A stretch of DNA of 64,000 nucleotides, from contig JAODTK010005476.1 of NCBI GenBank assembly GCA_026419785.1, forward strand, positions 116,887 through 180,886, given 5' to 3'. Each line of letters starts with the position of its first letter. The stretch's first letter is position 1. Below, one piece after another: positions 35,656 to 45,000 of the stretch. Origin of the DNA: Sclerodactyla briareus (lineage: Eukaryota > Echinodermata > Holothuroidea > Dendrochirotida > Sclerodactylidae). The translations under genes were made by a program, and so were the position numbers. Below the pieces are notes generated by a model, which was given only the letters and a program-made list of their open reading frames with translations, did no database searches and was not told the DNA's origin.

Positions 35656-38500
35656 ACATGAACACCAGGAGAATATTATTTGATGGAATTTCTTTCAAAT
35701 CTACTTATCAATTGAACCACAACATCACTCACCACTACAATACATTATTTTGCAACCAAGCTTCACCTTGAATAAACCGAAGTCAATGCTTTGCCCTGGA
35801 GGTGATAAATCACCTCCATTATCGGAACATAACCATCCAAGCCAAATTGATGAATGAAGACAGTGGCTATCAGTGTAATAGGCAATGGCGCCCATAAATC
35901 ATTTCTCTTCCCGCTTCCCGCCCTGCTTCTCTGATCTTCCTCTTCTTCAAAACCCACAATGTTACTGGCCACATAACAGAGATGCAGCACTTCAAATCAG
36001 TGTCTACTTTAAAATTCTCCCTCACTCTACCTTAATCAAAAAATTCAAATATAATTTACACTTAAGTTAATCACAGCGAGCCTGAATGCAATAATCAGTG
36101 AAGATGGCTACATCTGGTGCAAGATGTTGACATTGAAGATGGATTGTCGTCTTGCGTAACCGCTGACGACATATTCTGCACAACGTCACATAGTTTGGTA
36201 AGAGTTGAAAAATGAATGGGAAAACTATTGTGTCCAGGGTTGATAGCTGGAGGAACCTGATTTCTTTGAAAACTAGTGAGGGGTAGTGTAGGGCGGGAAA
36301 TGCAGCAGGTCCCAGGCTGTGGCCCAGATCTAAATGGGGGGGGGGGCATATGGTGACATGGTAACAGGTTTCCGCATCGTGGCAAGCGAATATCTGAAAG
36401 GCCTAACTAGGCGCGTACGCACATCCCGCTCCTCCTGACCCCCCCCCGCGCCTCGCAGAAGCAAGCGACCAGGCCTGGATCTGACCCCCCCGCTACTCAT
36501 GGTACCCACAACCATGAGCTACGTGGCCATCCTGGCAGGCTGCCCCAACCCTCTGGTCACCGACAGGACATGGGAAACATGGTGAAGGATCATATGCAGG
36601 GGGCGCCCCATATGCACAAAGAAACGCAGCATGATACTACAGAAAAAGCATGTACGGTTTGGAAGGTATGAGTGATGTGACAAACAGTCCCCGTAGCTAA
36701 TAACTGGGTAATTCATTGGATTTAATTAACATCTAATCACAGTAAGCAGATAAAAAATGTAACTCAGTCTAGCCAGTGGCATGCTTCACCCACCCACCAA
36801 GTGGCAACCTGATCGCATGTCTCGTACCAACTCGTATGATCATACTGAAGAATAATTTTGCATATTTCCAAGAAATGCACAAATCAAGACCTCAAATTAA
36901 CCTTTGACCCTTTTTTTAATACCATGAATGACCCTTTACTTGATCATCAATGAGACCTAGTTTCATCATGATCAATCAATAATGTAGGATAGCAATTTAA
37001 ATTTTTTGAAATTATTACCACAAATCAAGAGCAATAGCGGTAGGACGTTTGTGGTCTGCATTCTAGCATATTCCGGTGACCAGAATTAGGCAAGATTCTA
37101 TCTCGTTAGGATTGTGATAGCTAGAGCAGGCATTTATAAGATAACAGAAGTTTTAATGCAAGAGCACTTCAGGATCACACAACTGATATCCTAAAATGAA
37201 ATTCCTAAAATTATATACTCAAGATGATAATACCATCACCCTCATAGGCAAACAAATGGAATTACCCAATGTCAATAAAATGGAAGCTGGGTTCTAATCT
37301 CGTTCATTGGCGTTCCTTTATACCAAGGCATTATGGTATTAGACCCTAGCTTATTCCCTATGCAGACCCGGTCAGCACACTAGCTGTGGCCTAGCCGAGT
37401 TGTTAGCAGCCTAAGAGCTGACGAATACCACAGGGGGCCCCACGGGTAGCTACCGTGCTGATGTCACAATCGTTATCGTCGGTGATTCTGATGCCGATCG
37501 CATTTGTCAGACACATGGTGTTAAGGAGATATATCGATGGCTGATAGGTGAATTATTGTCGTAGCATCAGCTGTACTTTCTCAAGGGATTGAGGGGGGAT
37601 CAGATCACATATGCACATATAAATTATTGTTTGAACAGAAGTGACTAGAAGTTAGCCTGGTACTAATTTATTGAGAGACCTAGGTAAATGAGGCTCTCTA
37701 AATTCACGGGGGCAGAAATATTTTTGCTTTGTTCTAAAAGGAATGTATTTTTCATTATAATTGATTCGAATTATAACCACTCCTCTCATTTCCCCAAAAT
37801 TAACATTCAGGCTCATGTATGGGAACTTCATTTAATGAACTATTTGATGAACAGAAATATGACAGTAGTAGAACCTGTTTACAAATTACATGGTTCTAGG
37901 GACAATATTTTTGAGGGGCTGATTATTGATGTGGCTATTTTATTCATAGTGCCCCAATGGGCACAGAGCATACAAGATCATTTTGGGAAATATCAGGGAC
38001 TTTGAAACACTAACAAAAATCAGAACACGAGAGGCTCTCCCAGTTCCTAGTTATTGAATCACTGTCTAGTAGAGAGCATCCAACCTTCTATGTCAAAATT
38101 TGGGAAGTGGAAGAGGGTTGAGGGGGGGAGAGGGGCTTCAGGGCCAGCCTGTCCCCTCTGTCCCCCAGCATTGGGAGTCTAGGCTTCAAAGGCTAACCGT
38201 ACAATTACAACTGTACCATGTCATTATAGCGTGTCATCGAATGTTGCACAACCCCTCCCCCATTATATTGGCACCTAGATCTGATATAAGTCCCCTAGAG
38301 GCAGTTATCCTTCTGAATGCAGCATGTTAACAACACATGGGTGCAAGGACAACAAGCTCTGACACTGAGCACGCCCACAGCGTTTGAATACCTTACTAAC
38401 CTACTTCGCAATTATGTTAGGCAGGCTAGAGCCTATCCAAGGATGTTAGAGCCTGGAGGCACGCCAATTAACATAGATTTCAAATTCTTGAATGTTGAAG
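35656..38500. other. HLCS intron, no exon recognised
   Basis: G and C runs occur at 36335-36345 and 36439-36447. A plus-strand ORF of 105 codons at 37688-38005 has no recognised domain or start context. A CCTTTGACC word occurs near 36901. Nothing else is supported. Confidence 0.4.
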
Positions 38501-38504
38501 TGGG

Positions 38505-39272
38505 GGTCACCAGGAGTAGGGCAGAAGGCAGATGGTATCCCTCCCACGCATTCAGGGGTTTGCCTCCTCTACACTCTACAGAAGTGAGAGGTCACCAGGA
38601 GTAAGGCAGATGGTATCCCTCTCATGCATTCAGGGGTTGCCTCCTCTACACTCTACGAAGTGAGAGGTCACCAGGAGTGAGGCAGATGGTATCCCCCATG
38701 CATTCAGGGGTTTGCTCCTCTACACTCTACAGAAGTGAGAGGTCACCAGGAGTAGGGATGAGTGCAGATGGTATCCCCCATGCATTCAGGGGTTTGCTCC
38801 TCTACACTCTACAGAAGTGAGAGGTCACCAGGAGTAGGGCAGAGGCAGATGGTATCCCTCCCATGCATTCAGGGGTTGCCTCCTCTACACTCTACAGAAG
38901 TGAGAGGTCACCAGGAGTGAGGCAGATGGTATCCCTCTCATGCATTCAGGGGTTTGCTCCTCTACACTCTACAGAAGTGAGAGGTCACCAGAAGTGAGGC
39001 AGATGGTATCCCTCTCATGCATTCAGGGGTTTGCCTCCTCTACACTCTACAGAAGTGAGAGGTCACCAGGAGTGAGGCAGATGGTATCCCTCTCATGCAT
39101 TCAGGGGTTTGCCTCCTCTACACTCTACGAAGTGAGAGGTCACCAGGAGTAGGGATGAGTGCAGATGGTATCCCCCATGCATTCAGGGGTTTGCCTCCTC
39201 TACACTCTACAGAAGTGAGGGGTCACCAGGAGTAGGGCAGAGGCAGATGGTATCCCTCCCATGCATTCAGGT
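38505..39272. repeat. ~76-84 bp minisatellite, about ten copies
   Basis: The unit contains GGTCACCAGGAGT, GGCAGATGGTATCCC, CATGCATTCAGGGGTTTGC and CTCCTCTACACTCTACAGAA, then GTGAGA. Copies vary by small indels (a GGATGAGT or GGCAGAGG insertion) and by TCTC/TCCC. CATGCATTC starts recur at about 38623, 38698, 38782, 38865, 38939, 39017, 39094, 39177 and 39261. I could not relate it to an HLCS exon. It abuts the exon-derived array that begins at about 39290. Confidence 0.93.
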
Positions 39273-39289
39273 TGGTTAACACTGCTGAC

Positions 39290-40090
39290 CTGCTTCCCAA
39301 AGGGGATGACCTCAGTGACATAACAAGGTCCCCCAGTACCTTGTGACTCACCTTTCAAATAGCGCCATCGTAGTAGGATTAACTTTGGTGTACATGACAA
39401 GGTTCCCCAGTACCTTGTGACTCACCTTTCAAATAGCGTCATCATAGTAGGAATGACCCCAGTGTACATGACAACGCTCCTCAGCGCCTTGCAACTCACC
39501 TTTCAAATAGCGTCATCATAGTAGGAATGACCCCAGTGTACATGACAAGGTTCCCCAGTACCTTGTGACTCACCTTCAAATAGCGCCATCGTAGTAGGAA
39601 TGACCTCGGTGTACATGACAAGGTTCCCCAATACGTTGTGACTCACCTCTCAAATAGCGCCATCGTAGTAGGAATGACCCCAGTGTACATGACAACGCTC
39701 CTCAGCGCCTTGCAACTCACCTTTCAAATAGTGTCATCGTAGTAGGAATGACCCCAGTGTACATGACAAGGTTCCCCAATACGTTGTGACTCACCTCTCA
39801 AATAGTGCCATCGTAGTAGGAATGACCCCAGTGTACATGACAAGGTGCCCAAGCACCTTCCGACTCACCTCTCAAATAGTGCCATCGTAGTAGGAATGAC
39901 CCCAGTGTACATGACAAAGCTCCTCAGCGCTTTGCAACTCACCTTTCAAATAGTGTCATCGTAGTAGGAATGACCCCAGTGTACATGACAACGTTCCCCA
40001 ATACGTTGTGACTCACCTCTCAAATAGTGCCATCGTAGTAGGAATGACCTCGGTGTACATGACAAGGTGCCCAAGCACCTTCCGACTCAC
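39290..40090 (-). repeat. 74-bp minisatellite made of the HLCS exon 2 end plus its splice donor
   Basis: About ten regular units and one degenerate unit. On the minus strand a unit reads AAGGTACTGGGGAACCTTGT, CATGTACACTGGGGTCATTC, CTACTACGATGGCGCTATTT, GAAAG, then GTGAGTCAC. Translated this is KVLGNLVMYTGVIPTTMALFE, shown as KVLGNLVMYT and GVIPTTMALFE, the last 22 codons of the exon at 40356-40091, followed by its donor. GTACATGACA recurs at 39391, 39465, 39540, 39612, 39686, 39760, 39834, 39908, 39982 and 40056. The first unit begins nine bases after the real donor. Units fall into at least four sequence types by the bases before the donor, arranged in a mosaic. Confidence 0.95.
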
Positions 40091-40356
40091 CTCTCAAATA
40101 GTGCCATCGTAGTAGGAATGACCTCGGTGTACATGACAAGGTTCCCCAGTACCTTGCTCTTCAGGTTGTTCTGTAGACCTGGGCATTGAACGAGGTGGTT
40201 GAGGGCGACATGTTCGACAGACTGTGAGCCGGTCTGCGTTGACCTTCTCCTCGGCGACAGCGACATTGTCAGTGAAGAGGAGAGAGACGGGGATGCAGAG
40301 AGGGTACTGTTTTTAAGATGTGGCTTGATGGCATTGTGAAAGGCACTGCTTGCATC
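40091..40356 (-). CDS. HLCS: HLCS exon entering the ligase catalytic domain
   Basis: The acceptor is TTTCCCCTTTATTCAG before 40356. In phase 0 the exon reads DASSAFHNAIKPHLKNS, a low-complexity Ser-rich stretch, and then, one frame over, MSPSTTSFNAQVY. The original frame resumes with NLKSKVLGNLVMYTEVIPTT and MALFE. Human HLCS has FNLEIYRQNLQTKQLGK followed by VILFAEVTPTTM at this point, the start of the catalytic domain and its biotin pocket. The ASSAFHNAIKPH segment aligns without gaps behind LTPFFLIG of the preceding exon. A net one-base slip lies near 40165-40175. The donor is GAGAG|GTGAGTC at 40091. This copy keeps the conserved Glu of the TEV/AEV motif, while most array units downstream have Gly. 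Confidence 0.9.
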
Positions 40357-40402
40357 CTGAATAAAGGGGAAAAAAGAGGTAGGAGAAGTACAGTCCAAAT
40401 TT

Positions 40403-41850
40403 TTAAGAGCTCCACAGGGCTCGGTTCATGGACCATTGACTCCAATGATAATGGGGAGGCAGAAGAGGGCTACGAGAGGCTTTGAAGAATGAATTCCCAA
40501 GGGGTGGCATAGCTTCCACATGAGGAACATATACACTAGTCAAGCAGTGACAAGTATGAGGGAGGAATACGGACTGGTAGGACAGTTGAATAGTGAAGAA
40601 TGTGGAATGAAGAATGAATGGGAAGAAATTGTGGGGTCCCACGCAGCCTATGAGCCCTTTGACTGCATCAGAAACATTTGACAATGGGGCATGCCTGGGG
40701 GCTTTAAAAACACTGCTCGATGGTCCCGTTAGATAACGTCACAGCATATACAGTTCTCCTAGTCTATGGGGGTCCTGAAGAACTCCATTTTTTGAAGCTG
40801 GGACTCTACTCCATTATGCTGTTGTAATTTACGAGACTTGTGCATTCACAAATGGGCATGCATGACGTGATTCAGTCCACACTTCACACAAGTAAGTTTT
40901 GTTATAGCGAATAACAACACAAATTTTTGCAACATTTTGAGAGAGAATGCCCAACCACTCTAGGGAGGAGAAAGAGAAATAAATACCATCCAACATTGTC
41001 TGACAATCCTATTATAACTACAGTCCTTACGGCTGAAACTATTATATCTGAGGAACCTTTTCTTCTGATTTTAAGAGCTAATTTTAAGAGGCCAGGACAG
41101 GTGCGATGCGAATCAGGATTGCAGTCCTGCAGGATTCACAGATGAGAAACATGTTTTATGTTAAGTAAAGGGCAAACATGCACATCCATGAATGGGTACC
41201 AGTGTTGTGTTGCCCAAGGAACTGCATCGGAAAATTGGTTGGGTCTATCCCAGTTTATCATTGTTTAGGCAATCGACCCCTGCATAAGAACTGTTAGTTT
41301 GAATACGAAATTAGTGTGCAAGTAGCAGAAGGAAAACTACACAAATTCAAATGAATACGGCTGCCCCCTCTGGTTCACCCGAGTCAATCATTACGGAAAT
41401 TTCAAGAAAAATTGCCATCTGAGTTCAGCATCAGACTACAGTCAGTGACCTGTATGGTATATTTACATTCAGTTGGTTAAAAGATATTAACATCAGAGAT
41501 AGGAATACAACCGATAAAGACCTAACATCCAGGTTATCGGTCCACTTTTCGAGTGACCCTATACTGTAATTACCACATCACTACTTTAAGGCCTTCAAAC
41601 CCCGGGAGCAGGCCTAATAAAATCAGGCCATTGCAATTAACCGACATAAAAGCCAGATGTCTGGCAGGCCAGGCATTGCACATAACCATTGAGTTACATA
41701 CATACATAAAATCCAGTTCCATGGGCCCAGAGACCTTCATGAGGACTAGTAAAAAATTTACGACTCTTAATTTGGGCTAATTTATGACGCTTGATTCCAT
41801 GCTCAACGACAATAATGAAATAAGTGCAGGTTGGCAAACCCCAATATAAA
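40403..41850. other. HLCS intron, no exon recognised
   Basis: The minus-strand ORF of 93 codons at 40684-40403 shows no HLCS motif. A CTCF-like word on the minus strand is listed separately. AT-rich remainder without other features. Confidence 0.4.
41361..41373 (-). promoter_or_regulatory. CTCF-like motif, reverse orientation
   Basis: The minus strand reads CCAGAGGGGGCAG, another full match to the CTCF core. Together with the plus-strand motif at 30730 it forms a convergent pair enclosing the HLCS catalytic-start exons and three of the minisatellites. Confidence 0.35.
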
Positions 41851-42479
41851 GTTGTGATTGAGAAGGGACAGTTGATGAAAATAAAGGCTGCAACCTCCCC
41901 TATAGCACACTACAAACTATAGAAAAAGAATTATTCAGGGTGTGCAAGGCTACTCTCACAAGACTCGTAGGGCAGGGACTGCCAACCAGGAAAGCCAAAA
42001 GGCTTAGTGATCCTTGACTCTCTCTGAAAACCTTCATAGCTAGACACAATGACGAAGGGAGATGTACCAGATCATTATGACGAATTCCATTTTCCCAACC
42101 AACCGAATAGGGTTCCTATACTCTTGATAAGAAAGCTTACAACATAGTGTTACAAGGGTTTTCAGACTTGACCTCGGGACCTCTGACTGACTCAAGACAA
42201 TAGGGTTCATGTACTCTCATGGGGAACACACAACCAAGTATGAGCTTCATTCATCCAGGTGGGGTCGAGTTTCACAGCCAAATGGCCAAAATATCAACTT
42301 TTCACAAATTTTCAATTTTGACCAAAATCACCTTGACCTAGAACTAAAAACGGTACTCCCCTACGAAAGTTATACACCAAATTCAAAAATGCAAAATTTA
42401 TGCAAATATTATGCATAGTACGCCACAGCATATGCATTGGCACCCGCACTTTGAACCTGTAGGGGTGGTCTTTGAGAAC

Positions 42480-45000
42480 AAATGTGGGGCAAACCACGGG
42501 AGTGAAAATCTGAAATAGATTGTTTGCAAACCGCAGGGTTTTGCATATATCGGACAGTGCCTCGCTGGGGCCTTTTGGGAAAGAGTTTATGAGCTGAGGG
42601 GCTGAGAAACAAAAAAATTTCTTGGCACAGTCTTGCAGTTTTTTTTTGTAGGAAAACCAATTTGCTTAAGAGTAGAATGTTTTCTGACTACTTGTTTCAT
42701 TGCAGTTGGTCGGATTCACCTGCTGTGGCCTCTCGTAAGGGTTTTCCCCTTACAAATGTCAATGCTGTTTGCCATATCCAACCTCGTTTTCTCATTAATC
42801 ATCATTATATGGTCGTTAGGAGGTCTTTGAGGGTGCATTTTGTTTTTGAAACTTGCTTTCCTTGGTGATTAAAAACCTTTTTAGCTCTTGTAATTTTCTG
42901 TTGTCCATAGCTGCGATGGCCTTTCTGGGAAATCTCTGGTTAACTAGTTTCGTTCATCTGCTGTAATGTAAAAAACATCCTTGGCCCAGATGACAGGTTT
43001 CTTCCCAAAAAAAAAAAACTGGCAAACCATAATGAAGATGGGGGGTAACCCAAGTGAAACTTCCTGTCAGGGAGGGTTGGCTTGTGAAGTTCCTCTTGAT
43101 GATGCCCAAAACAAAAAATTTTCTGTTGACTTACCTTTTTGTTTGCTTTCTGACGAGCACTGGTTTGTTTGAACTCATTGTTGTTACTAAACATAGATTA
43201 CCCCAAAGATTTCTTCCTTGTCTGTCAAATGCTCAGTTCTGTCCAATTTTCATGTAATACTTGCAACTTTTGGATTCCTTCAATGGAAGGGGGAAATTTC
43301 CCCCACTTCATCTACGTTGAATTTGACCAATTTCCATGATTTCTTTGCCGTCCCCCCTTGCGAAAAAATTTGTTTGATGCCCTCTCGTAGTCGGTCCCTC
43401 CAATTCATTTTGCGCTCAAACATTTGGTTTCTCCATAATTTTTTGAATTCATTTGCAAAAAAAATTGCTGAGCCTCTGTTGTTATATTACGTTTTCCGAT
43501 CATTCATGAATATTGAAATAGGGTTGTCCAGGGAATTTGAAATTCTTGTTACACAAAACTGAAGCTGTCCAACGTTCTTCCATACAATTCCCCTCTTCAA
43601 GTTAACCAAACTCTCTTTTGCTTGTTCTGTCTCTCAACCATTCTTAATTCAAGTATGGAACTGGACCCTCAATTTTTCCCAAGGTTTGATTTCAGCTGGA
43701 AAAGCCAGGGGGGACTTCCGTTTGGCGGCCAGCGAGCAGATTGTTTTGGGTGGGCCATTGAGGAGGTTGAGGAAAAAAAACTTCATTAAAAGGGTTTAAT
43801 CTTCACCAAAAAAAATTGGAGCCTGGGGTTTCCAAATTCCTCCACTACAAAATTTCCACCCCTGGGGGTCTTGATTTTACCATTGTTGCTTTTTGAACCT
43901 GGCCAGGAAAAAAAGGTCTTTCAATTGCCAGTTTTACTGTATTGGAAAAAAAAAAAAAAAAAACCTCTTCAAGTCCCAAATACCACAAACATCAACAGGA
44001 ATTTGGCACCTGGTCGACATTTAATTTGTTAGGTTGGTCTCCCCAAGTAATTTTGCCCCCCCCAAAATTAATTCTTGTAAGGGGAACAAAGGGACTTTTT
44101 TTCCCCTCTCTAAAAAAAACAAAACCCATGGCTTGATTCCTTTGCTACCAGGTTGACGTTACTTTCTTTTCCCGGAGTGAAACTTAAAACAAATAGCATC
44201 ATAATCAAGTATTTTTCCCCATTATTTCCTTGGCTTGTACGATTGGCAGTTTACCGGCTATAATTTCAAAATTTTTTAACAATTCTTTACGCAACTCCTT
44301 TTTGAAAAACACTTGGTGTTATGTTTCGGCTGCTTTCCAAGTCAATTCTGGAATGGGGCTGGGTCTTCCAAATGTTTTTGTGTAAATTTCAAAAACAGAC
44401 CCAGTAAAAGGGTTCCACTATTTTTCATTTGACAGGCTTTCCTTTCAAAGCTTTTGAAGCCTATTTCCAAATCGGCGCCTTTGTTGATTAAAAATTTTCC
44501 TGAAAAAAGTTTGGTCCCAATTGCCATTCTCCTTCTTGATTATGTTCACAAATCTAAGTTGCCGAGTTTACAATTTTTCCCAGTTGGTGGAGGAGCGGTT
44601 TCTTTCTTTCTTTTTTTGGTTGAATACTTTCGTGAAAGAGTTTATTTTTGAGTGTCTCGGGCGACATGGGTCTGTTTAGATAATATGAAACATTTCCTTG
44701 CTCATTCTTTGTAATGGAAACCAAAAATAACTTTGGATCTTTCCCCACTTTTTTGGCTTTAGAAATTCACACATTGAGTTAAAAGAGGTCGCTTTTTTTA
44801 TTTTGTTGCTAGGTATAGAAAGGGGTTGTGTATGGGAGGTGCGAATTAATGTATCGGATGTTGTCTGTTTAGATAATTATTTGACCCATTTTCCCCTGCG
44901 CCATCATCTTTCATTGAAAAAAAAACCAAAAAACTTTATTTTGCCACTTCACCTTTTTTTTGCTTTTAAGATTTTCATACATGGAGTAATAAAGAAAAAA
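42480..45000 (-). pseudogene. LINE reverse transcriptase, copy-A version (corrupted)
   Basis: This is the counterpart of the clearer LINE remnant at 55260-57110. Matching stretches include 43045-43200 (with 55715-55850), 43300-43400 (with 55930-56005) and 44650-44830 (with 57000-57130). Homopolymer insertions break every frame, so no motif longer than a few residues can be read. It is listed only so the region is not mistaken for new genes. Confidence 0.6.

Noticed and set aside
37688-38005. 105-codon plus-strand ORF as a gene
   Set aside because: No recognised domain and within the length expected by chance in 64 kb of such DNA; it lies antisense within an HLCS intron.
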